DNA of 64,000 nt from Enterococcus mundtii (lineage in GTDB: Bacteria; Bacillota; Bacilli; Lactobacillales; Enterococcaceae): contig NZ_AP019810.1 of assembly GCF_013394305.1 (NCBI RefSeq), positions 2,370,001-2,434,000 on the forward strand, read 5' to 3'. Positions 26,868 through 34,842 of this stretch are shown piece by piece. Position 1 is the first letter of the stretch. Each line of letters opens with the position of its first letter. Under the pieces are notes generated by a model, which was given only the letters and a program-made list of their open reading frames with translations, was not told the DNA's origin and did not search any database. The position numbers and the translations under genes were made by a program.

Positions 26868-27695
26868 TTGGCAGAAAGAAGAATGTTCGCAAAGACGATT
26901 ATTGATTCTGATGCGTTCCTAGATATGCCTTTATCAACACAGGCATTATATTTTCATCTATCAATGCGCGCAGATGACGACGGATTTATCAATAATCCTA
27001 AAAAAATACAACGTATGGTTGGTTGTGGCGATGATGATTTAAAACTGCTTATGGCAAAAAGATTTATCTTAGTTTTCGAGAGTGGTGTGATTGTAATTAA
27101 GCATTGGAAAATACACAACTATATTCGTAATGATCGCTATAAACCTACGTTATATCAGGATGAGAAAGCTTTACTAGCGGATAAAGATAACAAAGCATAC
27201 ACCTTTGCAGAAGAGCTTCCTAATCGAGATGAAAATCTTGGTATACCAGATGACAACCAAACGGTATACCAAATGGATACACAGGTTAGGTTAGGTAAGG
27301 ATAGGTTAGGTAAGGATAGTAAAGAGATAAGAGATGTAACGCCTCCGAAAAAATCGAAGGCTAAGCCCATCCGTCATAAATACGGAGAGTATAAAAATGT
27401 TCTCTTGTCAGATGACCAAATGGAGAAACTCAAAACAGAATTCCCAAATGATTATCAAGAACGGATTGAACGGTTATCCGAGTATTGTGAATCAGCTGGT
27501 AAAACTTATAAAAACTACTTGGCCACTATTCGAAGCTGGGCAAGGAAAGAAAAAAGTGAGCCTAAGAAGATGAATAGTATCTACAATCGCACAGGAAGAC
27601 GAGAGGCACTTCCTGAATGGGCAATCGACCAAGAAGCCTATCAAAAGAAAAAAGCCCTTGAAAGAGCTAATAGGCAATCTAAAGCACCATTTTAA
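26868..27695 (+). CDS. Phage replication initiator / replisome organizer (DnaD-like)
   Basis: The 275-residue protein has the typical N-terminal winged-helix region of phage replication proteins (FLDMPLSTQALYFHLSMRADDDGF, residues 17-40 in two parts) and a C-terminal segment (YCESAGKTYKNYLATIRSWARK) resembling a DnaD-type tail. The middle is a low-complexity linker with a repeated RLGKD. TTG start at 26868 with AAGGAGG. It probably recruits the host helicase; an origin may lie in the repeats within its own gene (27238-27320). Confidence 0.8.
   Translation: MAERRMFAKTIIDSDAFLDMPLSTQALYFHLSMRADDDGFINNPKKIQRMVGCGDDDLKLLMAKRFILVFESGVIVIKHWKIHNYIRNDRYKPTLYQDEKALLADKDNKAYTFAEELPNRDENLGIPDDNQTVYQMDTQVRLGKDRLGKDSKEIRDVTPPKKSKAKPIRHKYGEYKNVLLSDDQMEKLKTEFPNDYQERIERLSEYCESAGKTYKNYLATIRSWARKEKSEPKKMNSIYNRTGRREALPEWAIDQEAYQKKKALERANRQSKAPF
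27238..27320. repeat. Repeat cluster inside the initiator gene, candidate origin
   Basis: GGTATACCA occurs twice (27240-27248 and 27263-27271), each around a GGTATACC palindrome, followed by two tandem copies of AGGTTAGGTAAGGAT (about 27289-27318). Initiator genes of lambda and SPP1 contain the origin within the coding sequence. Confidence 0.55.
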
Positions 27696-27706
27696 GAGGT
27701 GAAAAA

Positions 27707-27976
27707 TTGAAAATTGATTATTTAGAACTAATTAATGAAATCGCAAAGTATAAAGCTGGGGAGGAAATTGAAATTCTGAGAGACGTGTATGAACAACTTG
27801 AAGAAGCTGGAATCGATGGAATTAAGAAAGATCGTTCAAATTGGAGTAAACTCAGATACTATTTCGCACTCTATATCGATGGATCGCAATTAAGAAATTC
27901 AGCATATACCAAATTACTATTTATTGATTGTGTTAAAGGATTGCAAAAACATCTTGATGAACTAGAGAAGGTGTAA
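27707..27976 (+). CDS. Early phage protein of unknown function
   Basis: An 89-residue helical-looking protein (LELINEIAKYKAGEEIEILRD). TTG start at 27707 with AGAGGTGA upstream. No family recognised. It is placed straight after the initiator. Confidence 0.65.
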   Translation: MKIDYLELINEIAKYKAGEEIEILRDVYEQLEEAGIDGIKKDRSNWSKLRYYFALYIDGSQLRNSAYTKLLFIDCVKGLQKHLDELEKV

Positions 27977-27980
27977 TCAG

Positions 27981-28145
27981 ATGGACCTAAAGACATTTAC
28001 AGCACAAATTGAATTAATGCATCAAGAAGCATTGAGAAAAAGCTCTGAGTATGAAGATAAGTGGCTCAACACGTTCCATGGGGGACGTGAGAGTGCACTT
28101 GCTAGTGTACTAAAAATAATAAAGGAGGCGCAGGATGAATGTTAG
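27981..28145 (+). CDS. 54-residue early protein
   Basis: A small ORF from ATG 27981 with GAAGGTG upstream, encoding MDLKTFTAQIELMHQEALRK and more, ending DEC. It overlaps the next start. Unrecognised. Confidence 0.55.
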   Translation: MDLKTFTAQIELMHQEALRKSSEYEDKWLNTFHGGRESALASVLKIIKEAQDEC

Positions 28146-28453
28146 ATATGCGAATAGAGGACTATCGGATCGCAACTACAAGTGATTGCAAAAATATCGT
28201 TCTCTCACGTGCCGTACGTGATGAGTATGGAAAGATCCAATATACCGAAAATGCTAAAGGCGAGCAGGAAGAATCGACTTCCTTTATTGGTTACTATCAA
28301 ACTCTGACTATGTGTTTAAGAGCCATACAGCGTGACTACGCGCTGAGAGAAGGTCACGTGATAAAAAGTATTATCGAGTATAAAAAGGTGCTTGAGCGTA
28401 TCACTAGACACTTTGAGAGTGAATGTGAGATTGAAGGTGTAAAAAATGAATAA
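28139..28453 (+). CDS. Early phage protein of unknown function
   Basis: A 104-residue protein with GGAGG about 10 nt before ATG 28139; an alternative ATG at 28148 is too far from it. The central stretch IGYYQTLTMCLRAIQRDYAL is helical. It overlaps genes on both sides, as expected in a compact operon. Unrecognised. Confidence 0.65.
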   Translation: MLDMRIEDYRIATTSDCKNIVLSRAVRDEYGKIQYTENAKGEQEESTSFIGYYQTLTMCLRAIQRDYALREGHVIKSIIEYKKVLERITRHFESECEIEGVKNE

Positions 28454-28754
28454 GAAAGCAAAAATCAAACGAATTGCTGCGCTGACGTGTTCGGAGAAGT
28501 GGCAAGAAAATGAGAAGACAGTCGCAGAAGTTCAGAGAATCGCTAAAACGATTTGGCCCAAGGAAAAGTCTGGACGAAAACGACCAGGTCGAAAAATAGC
28601 GATTTGGCATGACGACAGAATTCTAGTTACAGGCACAGCTGAACAGTTAACAGAAATTACTGGGCTGTCAAAAAATATCATATGGAGCAGAGCGAAGCAT
28701 ATGGATATTGATTCTAAAGGTCGTCAATTTAAATACATGGAGGAAGAAAAATGA
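28446..28754 (+). CDS. Basic protein with an HTH-like C terminus
   Basis: The 102-residue protein is very basic in the middle (KSGRKRPGRK) and its C-terminal half contains TEITGLSKNIIWSRAK, which resembles a helix-turn-helix. A DNA-binding role is plausible but unproven. ATG 28446 overlaps the preceding gene by 8 bp. Confidence 0.6.
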   Translation: MNKKAKIKRIAALTCSEKWQENEKTVAEVQRIAKTIWPKEKSGRKRPGRKIAIWHDDRILVTGTAEQLTEITGLSKNIIWSRAKHMDIDSKGRQFKYMEEEK

Positions 28755-29062
28755 ACGAACTGACAATGAATATTGAGAAATGGGCTAAAAATAAAGGATT
28801 GGATCAGGCTCAACCAGAGAAGCAGATGTTGAAGGTAATTGAGGAACTTGGAGAGGTCGGCGCTGGCATGGCTCGTGGCAATTTAGAAGCGGTAAAAGAC
28901 GGTATCGGAGATACGATTGTTACCCTCATCATTTTAGCTATGCAACATGGGTTGACTGCTGATGAGTGCTTAGAACAGGCTTGGAACGAAATCAAAGGCC
29001 GCACAGGCAAAATGGTAGATGGTGTATTCGTGAAGTCTAGTGACATGGAGGACAGCAAATGA
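28751..29062 (+). CDS. Phage MazG-like nucleotide pyrophosphohydrolase
   Basis: The 103-residue protein shows the MazG-type metal-binding helices: VIEELGEVGAGMARG (residues 28-42) and VKDGIGDTIVTLIIL (about residues 48-62). Such enzymes hydrolyse NTPs, dNTPs or alarmone-like nucleotides and are common in phage early regions. It starts by ATGA-type overlap with the upstream gene. It is unrelated in detail to the chromosomal MazG-like gene at 6820. Confidence 0.85.
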   Translation: MNELTMNIEKWAKNKGLDQAQPEKQMLKVIEELGEVGAGMARGNLEAVKDGIGDTIVTLIILAMQHGLTADECLEQAWNEIKGRTGKMVDGVFVKSSDMEDSK

Positions 29063-29457
29063 TACCAAAAAATTATAGAGCTTGGGACAATAAAACAAAA
29101 TCAATAAGAGGCGTCTTGGTAATTGATTGGCTGAACGGGTTAATTGATTTAGAGGGCGGGATTATTGAGCGAGATTTTAAAGAAATACAACTCATGCAAT
29201 CCACAGGACTGAAAGATAAGAATGATGTAGTGATTTTTGAAGGAGATATTGTAAAAAACTCAAATGGATCAACCGGCTATGTAATTTATCTACAACAAGA
29301 AGCTGGGTTTGTAGTTGTATTAAAGAAAAGTGATTACAGATTAGGTCATAGAAATACTGGGGAATCATATGCAGAAGCAACTAACCACGAAGTTATCGGA
29401 AATGTATACGAGAATCCAGAGTTATTAGATAGCGATTTAGTGGAGGTAGAGCGATGA
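29059..29457 (+). CDS. YopX-family phage protein
   Basis: The 132-residue protein has the YopX features: an N-terminal YRAWDNKTKSIRGVL (residues 5-19), LMQSTGLKDKNDVVIFEGDIVK and C-terminal EVIGNVYENPELL. The family is common in Gram-positive phages; its role is unknown. It overlaps both neighbours by 4 bp. Confidence 0.9.
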   Translation: MIPKNYRAWDNKTKSIRGVLVIDWLNGLIDLEGGIIERDFKEIQLMQSTGLKDKNDVVIFEGDIVKNSNGSTGYVIYLQQEAGFVVVLKKSDYRLGHRNTGESYAEATNHEVIGNVYENPELLDSDLVEVER

Positions 29458-29651
29458 AAGCAAAAGAATTAATACCAATCTTACAATTTAATCCAGAAGC
29501 GGAAGTCTTAATCTCAACCGTGGATTATTACGAAAAGAGTTATCAAGATGCTGGCTACGAAAGAGGTTCTAATCAAGAAATCAGATGCGTAAGCCTTAAT
29601 AAGAAATCTGGGATCATTTATTTAGAAGGCGGAGAAGAGAGAAGCATTTAA
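29454..29651 (+). CDS. Small phage protein
   Basis: A 65-residue protein (MKAKELIPILQFNPEAEVLI...) with a short conserved-looking N terminus of a kind seen next to YopX genes. GAGGTAGAG upstream of ATG 29454. Unrecognised. Confidence 0.65.
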   Translation: MKAKELIPILQFNPEAEVLISTVDYYEKSYQDAGYERGSNQEIRCVSLNKKSGIIYLEGGEERSI

Positions 29652-29666
29652 AAGGAAGTGGAATGA

Positions 29667-30134
29667 ATGCCGAAAATATTAGATGCATGCTGTGGTAGTC
29701 GTTTGTTCTGGTTCGATAAAGATTGTAGTTTTGCAACGTATATGGATATACGAGAAGAAGAGTACGAGATCCACGGAAAGAAAATAAATGTGAAACCAGA
29801 TGTTGTAGCTGATTTTAGGGACATGCCTTTTGAAAATAATGTTTACGATTTAGTTGTATTTGATCCGCCCCATTTAAAATGGGCTGGCCAGAATTCGATT
29901 ATGAAAGGTCAATACGGACAGTTAGATAAAGAGAACTGGCCAGAAGATATAAAACAAGGTATGTCAGAGTGTATGCGAGTCTTGAAACCTAGTGGAACAT
30001 TGATTTTCAAATGGAATGAGAACCAAATAAAACTCAAAGACGTGTTGAAAGCAGTTGAACCATATAGCCCTTTGTTTGGAAATAAAAGGAGTCAAACTCA
30101 CTGGTTAGTTTTTATGAAGGAGGAACAGCGATGA
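29667..30134 (+). CDS. SAM-dependent methyltransferase, DNA-methylase-like
   Basis: The 155-residue protein starts with a SAM-binding ILDACCGSRLFWF (residues 4-16), has an acidic end of strand 2 (YMDIREEEYE) and a VFDPPHLKWAG motif at about residue 69. DPPH takes the place of the DPPY/DPPF of amino-methylating DNA methyltransferases. It is much shorter than a typical one and has no visible target-recognition domain. It may protect phage DNA or modify another substrate. ATG 29667 follows AAGGAAGTGG. Confidence 0.72.
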   Translation: MPKILDACCGSRLFWFDKDCSFATYMDIREEEYEIHGKKINVKPDVVADFRDMPFENNVYDLVVFDPPHLKWAGQNSIMKGQYGQLDKENWPEDIKQGMSECMRVLKPSGTLIFKWNENQIKLKDVLKAVEPYSPLFGNKRSQTHWLVFMKEEQR

Positions 30135-30346
30135 ATTTAAAAATACTACAGAAGAAAAGTCTCGGCTGCGAGACTGAGGCAATGTTGTTATCTGTCGAAG
30201 ATGGCGAAGCCTATCAAGTGAGCATTTGTATTACTAGACTTGAAAAGCCATACTACGCAAATCAGCTATATCGAATATTCGCTAAGCTAGATGAAGCGCA
30301 AGAGTTTTACGAAGAGTTATGCGAAATGAGGGAGCAAGATGAGTAA
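30131..30346 (+). CDS. Small early phage protein
   Basis: A 71-residue protein ending in an acidic helix (FAKLDEAQEFYEELCEMREQDE in two stretches). ATG overlaps the preceding stop (AGGAGGAACAGCG upstream). Unrecognised. Confidence 0.62.
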   Translation: MNLKILQKKSLGCETEAMLLSVEDGEAYQVSICITRLEKPYYANQLYRIFAKLDEAQEFYEELCEMREQDE

Positions 30347-31022
30347 ACAAGAAGTATTGCAAAAGATTGAAAAGTTGAGGACAGAACTTTTCAATCTAGC
30401 AACTGATCCGAAACAGACAATAGATGTCAGAAATATGGGGTATTGGATTTCCATAGGAGCGGCAGGTGCTATATCAATTGTCGAAGAACTAGATGAACCG
30501 CCGATTACAGATGAACAAGCTTGGAATAAGATCGCAGAGGCTTATCCGGATTTGCCTCAGAGTTTGAGAAATACTCTAGATAATGCTGTGTTTGGCAAAG
30601 CTGATAAAACACATAAGCCAGTTGTTCCACAGTTTGTAGCAGATTGGTTTGAAGAGAACTTTATTGCACTAGACTGGGGAAACGGCGGCGCCCTAGTAGG
30701 GGCATACAGAAATAAAAGAGAATATAGAGATGACTTTCAAGATTGGATTGCTGATACCACGAATTATCCAATTGAAACTATTATCCGCATGATAGACGGC
30801 TACGAGGTCGAGAAAGAGCCGTTGTATTATGTGAAGTTTCCAGTTGTGGATTTTAATCAGTGGGATTTAGAGGCGTATCTAATGAAAGATGATCACGGAA
30901 ATATATTGATTGCAGACAACAATGACTTCGATGATATGAAGTTCACGGAACAAGAAATCAAAACAATCGACGAAAGATACTGGGCGTTTGCTGTGCCAGT
31001 GGAAGAGGTGATGGAAGGATGA
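30339..31022 (+). CDS. DUF1642 family phage protein
   Basis: The 227-residue protein contains VPQFVADWFEENF (about residues 94-106), the DUF1642 hallmark, followed by the helical YPIETIIRMIDGYEVE and a C-terminal block with KEPLYYVKFP. DUF1642 proteins are frequent in phages of lactic acid bacteria and of unknown function. It overlaps the upstream gene by 8 bp; GGGAGCAAG precedes ATG 30339. Confidence 0.82.
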   Translation: MSKQEVLQKIEKLRTELFNLATDPKQTIDVRNMGYWISIGAAGAISIVEELDEPPITDEQAWNKIAEAYPDLPQSLRNTLDNAVFGKADKTHKPVVPQFVADWFEENFIALDWGNGGALVGAYRNKREYRDDFQDWIADTTNYPIETIIRMIDGYEVEKEPLYYVKFPVVDFNQWDLEAYLMKDDHGNILIADNNDFDDMKFTEQEIKTIDERYWAFAVPVEEVMEG

Positions 31023-31240
31023 ATATAGAAAATACAGCGTTACCTGAAAGTGGGTATTTGGAAAAAATGATTAATGTCGAGAGATTGCAAAATGGTAATT
31101 TTCAAGTGATGGTAAGAGCATTTCCAACTAGAAAAAGAAAAGTCCAAACTATTAAAATGGAATTTTCTCAAAACGGATTTAATGCATTAGTAGGATCACT
31201 AATGGCGATGGCGCAAGCGGAAGAGGTGGCAGAAGGATGA
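31019..31240 (+). CDS. Small early phage protein
   Basis: A 73-residue protein, ATG 31019 after GGAAGAGGTGATGG. The middle is beta-like (NFQVMVRAFPTRKRKVQTI). Unrecognised; 4-bp overlaps on both sides. Confidence 0.6.
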   Translation: MNIENTALPESGYLEKMINVERLQNGNFQVMVRAFPTRKRKVQTIKMEFSQNGFNALVGSLMAMAQAEEVAEG

Positions 31241-31611
31241 GTAAGCTTAAAGTTGGAGATAATGTTTTTTACAAAGGCGACGAAGGCTTCATCCGAGAAG
31301 TTATGATAGATGGAAAAGAAGATTTTTATAGGGTAGATGTTAGCAAAAAATCTATACACTACCTATATGAAGACGAATTAGATTTAATTACTCAAAAACT
31401 CAACGACAACCAGAAAGTCGTGTTGGAATGGTTGAAACTAACTGCACCAACAGGCAAGCCAATGCAAGTTGTATTTTGGATGATGAACAATGTAGCATGG
31501 GGTCATCTTGATGAATTACGGGATCCTTTGCTGGAGTTAACAGACGATCAGCAATTCGAAGTCCTAGCAGCATTCGCAGCATGGGGATTAGAACAGGAGG
31601 AAACGGAATGA
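31237..31611 (+). CDS. Early phage protein with SH3-like N terminus
   Basis: A 124-residue protein. The first 50 residues (LKVGDNVFYKGDEGFIREV) resemble small beta-barrel phage proteins, and the rest is helical with LTDDQQFEVLAAFAAWGLEQE. No family can be named. Overlaps both neighbours by 4 bp. Confidence 0.62.
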   Translation: MSKLKVGDNVFYKGDEGFIREVMIDGKEDFYRVDVSKKSIHYLYEDELDLITQKLNDNQKVVLEWLKLTAPTGKPMQVVFWMMNNVAWGHLDELRDPLLELTDDQQFEVLAAFAAWGLEQEETE

Positions 31612-31811
31612 ATAAAAAAGCAGATTATGTGATTTGCTCAATTCCTGACCATGTTAACGTAACTTGCCCTTATTGCGAGTGGGAAGATGATTACGATTGG
31701 GATGAGATCTACTCAAAAATGGGGAGCGGATTATATTATGGAAATTGCGGAAGTGTTGAGTGTGAATATTGTAAACAAGAGATTCAGCTAGGCGAATGTG
31801 AATACGATTAA
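31608..31811 (+). CDS. Zinc-binding small phage protein
   Basis: A 67-residue acidic protein with CPYCEW (about residue 20) and CEYCKQ (about residue 55) pairs, forming a probable treble-clef or ribbon zinc site. ATG 31608 was chosen because AGGAGG sits 9 nt upstream; an earlier in-frame start lacks it. Confidence 0.65.
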   Translation: MNKKADYVICSIPDHVNVTCPYCEWEDDYDWDEIYSKMGSGLYYGNCGSVECEYCKQEIQLGECEYD

Positions 31812-31856
31812 TTCTCCAATCGACAGATTTAGCAAATTAAAGCGAGGTGATAAGGT

Positions 31857-32132
31857 TTGATCGTTTCAGTTGTTTTAAGAGACATGGGCGCTTATTCAGA
31901 TAGAGAGGTTTCTATCGAAAAAGTATTTAAAACGAAGGCTCAAGCAGTTGAATATATCGCAAACAAGGGATTTACAACAGAAAAATATGGGGGATATGTG
32001 AGACCGTTTGCAAAACAGCGAGGATATAGCGAAGCAGATATCTATCTAGTCGAAGAATGGGAAGTCAGTAATCCACCAAAACGACAAACTGAAAGGAATG
32101 ATATCGATGGAATATCACAAAGATACAATTGA
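31857..32132 (+). CDS. Early phage protein of unknown function
   Basis: A 91-residue protein from TTG 31857 (GAGGTGATAAGG upstream). It contains KVFKTKAQAVEYIANKGF, which looks like a small alpha-beta fold. The next gene begins inside its 3' end in another frame. Unrecognised. Confidence 0.6.
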   Translation: MIVSVVLRDMGAYSDREVSIEKVFKTKAQAVEYIANKGFTTEKYGGYVRPFAKQRGYSEADIYLVEEWEVSNPPKRQTERNDIDGISQRYN

Positions 32133-32505
32133 AAAACTAAAAGAGAAAGTTTTGATGAAAAGAATCAATGAATTATCCAACAATAGTCTAGTTTTAGTTG
32201 ATGGTACAACAATCAATTTTGAATGTACTGATGCAGATTGTTGCGCTTCTGCAGATGGTACTTGGGAATCAGCTACAGCAGATGGTCTTATAACAGATGT
32301 GCAGTTGGTTGACGTGAAAGAAGATGAAGAAGCGTGGGGAGGAACTCAAATGATCGCTAAATTAGTAGTAATGCATGATCAAAATCCTATCGCTCAAGCG
32401 CGACTGAGAGCTGATAACGGAAATGGAGATTATTATTTTAGCGTTTTAAGTGTTTTTGTTAATGGAGAAGAGGTAGGGAAGATTTTGGAGAGCTATTACG
32501 ACTAG
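32107..32505 (+). CDS. Early phage protein with cysteine-rich motif
   Basis: A 132-residue protein with an unusual FECTDADCCASADGTW block near residue 35 and a beta-rich C terminus (YYFSVLSVFVNGEEVGKIL). ATG 32107 was preferred to ATG 32098 because GAAAGGA abuts the latter. Function unknown. Confidence 0.65.
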   Translation: MEYHKDTIEKLKEKVLMKRINELSNNSLVLVDGTTINFECTDADCCASADGTWESATADGLITDVQLVDVKEDEEAWGGTQMIAKLVVMHDQNPIAQARLRADNGNGDYYFSVLSVFVNGEEVGKILESYYD

Positions 32506-32552
32506 TCAGCTATCCGACGAGATAGCAGAATATAAAAAAGAGGTGAATAGAA

Positions 32553-32708
32553 ATGATTATTTTAAAATTGCTCCAGGCTATTTTCATTAACCCGAAGCAA
32601 CATTGTGTTTTGTGTGATTCAATTGCGGATCTTGAATTAGAAGATGGTAGGTATATTTGCGACAACTGTGCTCAAATACAAGGTGAGTTGTCTCAGAATG
32701 AATCTTAA
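32553..32708 (+). CDS. 51-residue zinc-ribbon-like protein
   Basis: A small ORF with AGAGGTGAA upstream of ATG 32553. CVLCD and CDNC give a four-cysteine zinc site. Its end overlaps the 3' end of the minus-strand gene by 4 bp. Confidence 0.55.
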   Translation: MIILKLLQAIFINPKQHCVLCDSIADLELEDGRYICDNCAQIQGELSQNES

Positions 32709-33325
32709 ATGCGTTCCCAAGTGTTTATGAAATTTTGCGCATCTACTTCTAATTCAAGAACATCCTCACTTTTTAGTGGTCCTGCTTCAATGATTTTTCC
32801 GTTTTGTAAATTTAATACCGCAAAATTTGAGTCAGGTTCCATTTGAAAGTCACGATCGGCTAGTTGCATAAGTGTTAGAGTTGATTGGATATTTCTTTTT
32901 GTAACTTTGGCATCAGTAGATTTTTTCTTGTAGTAATTCTTCACATAAAGTTTCTTATCATTAACGATAAGACCCAACTCTGGTGAGCTACCTACAAACA
33001 GCTCATCAGATAATTTCCAAAAAGATTTACCTACTTGGAAATAAGAAACATCATTCTTGTTTACAAACCGAATATACGTGTTAATGGCATTCGTATAGTT
33101 TTTCGTTTTCTTCTCGTCGATGGTTAGCAAAAGATTTGAAAGATTCTCAATCGGCAAATTGTTCTCATGTAATCTTTTGATTTCATCACGAAGAGGTTTC
33201 CAGTAATCAAGTGCAGGGTGATAGTCAGCTGAATGTTTCATATCTCGCACGGCTTTAATTTTTGCACTAGTACTAACTTTTGATGAGTAAGTTAAAAACT
33301 GTGTTAAAGAAATATTGATAGTCAT
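32705..33325 (-). CDS. Minus-strand accessory protein of unknown function
   Basis: A 206-residue protein read against the early operon. AAAAGGAGA lies 7 nt before ATG 33325, and a TATAAT-like box lies in the AT-rich sequence upstream. It begins MTINISLTQFLTYSS, has a charged helical N-terminal half and a more beta-like C-terminal half. No domain is recognised. An isolated gene on the opposite strand between early genes is typical of a moron, so expression in the lysogen is likely. I cannot assign a function. Confidence 0.75.
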   Translation of the reverse strand: MTINISLTQFLTYSSKVSTSAKIKAVRDMKHSADYHPALDYWKPLRDEIKRLHENNLPIENLSNLLLTIDEKKTKNYTNAINTYIRFVNKNDVSYFQVGKSFWKLSDELFVGSSPELGLIVNDKKLYVKNYYKKKSTDAKVTKRNIQSTLTLMQLADRDFQMEPDSNFAVLNLQNGKIIEAGPLKSEDVLELEVDAQNFINTWERI

Positions 33326-33499
33326 AGTGAATCTCCTTTTCTAATTATTTCAATGAAGTAAATACATTGATACCAAAATTATATCAAATAAAACAATAAA
33401 AATTTTTATATCTGAATAATTTTAGCAGTTAGATTGGAGGGTACACTGATAGACAATGTTCAATATCGTCAGTGATAGCAAACTAAAGGAGTAAACAAA

Positions 33500-33700
33500 A
33501 TGGAAAAAGATAAAAGTTTAATCATATGGAATAAAGACGGATCAACAATGAAATTTGAGAAAGTAACAAATTTTAGAGATGAATGGCAAAAAGAACAAAT
33601 TTCGTTTGAATATTTTGGGGTTAGCACCAAAGTCCGTCGGAAGGCAGTATTCTACACTAATAATATTGCTGGCTATGCGTTAGAACAGGAGGAAGCGTGA
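33500..33700 (+). CDS. Small phage protein
   Basis: A 66-residue protein after AAAGGAGTAAAC at ATG 33500. It contains WNKDGSTMKFEKVTNF and a C-terminal VRRKAVFYTNNIAGYALEQE, looking like a small beta-sheet protein. Unrecognised. Confidence 0.62.
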   Translation: MEKDKSLIIWNKDGSTMKFEKVTNFRDEWQKEQISFEYFGVSTKVRRKAVFYTNNIAGYALEQEEA

Positions 33701-33981
33701 TGATCAAAGGAAAAAGTAAATTTGATTCAGAAATGTTTTACGGAGATTACGATAATTGGATGGGATTTAATAAGCAAAAATACACAAAAGAACAAGCGAT
33801 TGAAGCTTGGAAAGAAGAAATGTCTGAACTTGATGAAGTTATCCCGTTCGTTGTCGAAGATGCTTTTGTCCGCTATCGTGTAGGACAAAATGAAGATCAC
33901 GAGCCTTGCGCTGGGTGGTGGTTAGAGTGGAAAGATTATGGAAACAAATCTGTGCCTGCATGGTCAATTAGACAAGCTTAA
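33700..33981 (+). CDS. Small phage protein
   Basis: A 93-residue acidic protein with many aromatic residues (MFYGDYDNWMGFNKQKY). ATG 33700 shares bases with the preceding stop (TGATG), and AGGAGGAAG lies upstream. Unrecognised. Confidence 0.62.
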   Translation: MIKGKSKFDSEMFYGDYDNWMGFNKQKYTKEQAIEAWKEEMSELDEVIPFVVEDAFVRYRVGQNEDHEPCAGWWLEWKDYGNKSVPAWSIRQA

Positions 33982-33998
33982 CCTTAGGAGGAATCGGA

Positions 33999-34286
33999 AT
34001 GATACTAAAAGACGAATTTTATACTGATGCTTATGGAATTGGTGGTTTGATGATGGATCTACCAACCAAAAATCCTATTAAGCAAGTGGAATCAGAAATT
34101 AAAGTCGGTGATATGGTTCGTTGCACAGCGGAAGAGTTCATTCATCCAATCAGAGGGTATGTAGAACGTGTGTACAATCATTCAGCAGTTATTCGTATTG
34201 AGAATACGATGGACTGTGACAAGGAACTAGCGAAGAGCAAAGCGAATATTGCAGTTGCTCGATTAGTGGATATGGAAATTCTATGA
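33999..34286 (+). CDS. Small phage protein
   Basis: A 95-residue protein from ATG 33999, with TAGGAGGAA upstream. The block VGDMVRCTAEEFIHPIRGYVERVYN suggests a small beta-barrel. It is the last rightward early gene before the DnaA-box region. Confidence 0.62.
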   Translation: MILKDEFYTDAYGIGGLMMDLPTKNPIKQVESEIKVGDMVRCTAEEFIHPIRGYVERVYNHSAVIRIENTMDCDKELAKSKANIAVARLVDMEIL

Positions 34287-34290
34287 TAAA

Positions 34291-34360
34291 TACAATATAT
34301 AGTATGCGAAAATATGTTCCTACAATATATTGTGGATAAACCTGTGGATACTGTGGATAA
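34291..34360. other. DnaA-box cluster, candidate replication or titration site
   Basis: TGTGGATAA (34331-34339), TGTGGATAC (34343-34351) and TGTGGATAA (34352-34360) are two perfect and one near-perfect DnaA boxes in the same direction. They follow two copies of TACAATATAT exactly 30 bp apart (34291 and 34321) in AT-rich sequence. No gene covers this stretch. Confidence 0.7.
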
Positions 34361-34361
34361 C

Positions 34362-34387
34362 AAAAAAAGCCAACACTTTCGGTTGGC
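34362..34387 (-). terminator. Terminator of the minus-strand membrane-protein gene
   Basis: On the minus strand GCCAAC/GTTGGC (6-bp stem, 7-nt loop) is followed by T7. It lies 3 bp after the stop of the gene at 34391. Confidence 0.75.
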
Positions 34388-34390
34388 AAA

Positions 34391-34654
34391 TTACTTTCTT
34401 CTATAAATGATTAAAAGAACAATTATGTAGAAGATAGATGTGATTATTAAACCTATTAAATAGAAATTGAACAAGTAAATAGGATCTGATAATGAATGAT
34501 ATACAATTTTTAAGATAAAGAAAATCGAAGGTAAAGAAGATAGAAGAAGTATGATGTCATATTTTTTCCAATTATGGAAGAATAGGAAAACAACAATAAA
34601 AATAAAAAAAGGAATCAAAAACAAAAACATACTCAAATTTATCAAACAACTCAC
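34391..34654 (-). CDS. Small membrane protein on the minus strand
   Basis: An 87-residue, highly hydrophobic protein with probably three membrane helices (about residues 8-27, 33-52, 60-83) and a basic end YRRK. GTG 34654 follows a GGGGGAACAGGA stretch; an ATG at residue 9 is the alternative. A terminator follows directly, so it is a separate unit against the early operon. Unrecognised; its isolation suggests a lysogen-expressed accessory gene. Confidence 0.62.
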   Translation of the reverse strand: MSCLINLSMFLFLIPFFIFIVVFLFFHNWKKYDIILLLSSLPSIFFILKIVYHSLSDPIYLFNFYLIGLIITSIFYIIVLLIIYRRK

Positions 34655-34842
34655 TCCTGTTCCCCCACGATAACGATAATAGCATTTTCTTTTTTTAGAA
34701 GAATGAAATTATAAGGATAAAACAGGAAAATATTTCAAATAAAACTTTGAGAAGAGTTGCAAGCAAAAAAAGCCGGATCGCTCCGACTGATTTAATAAAT
34801 TCGCCAAGTTTATTATATCACAAAAAGGAGCGGTTTGACTTA

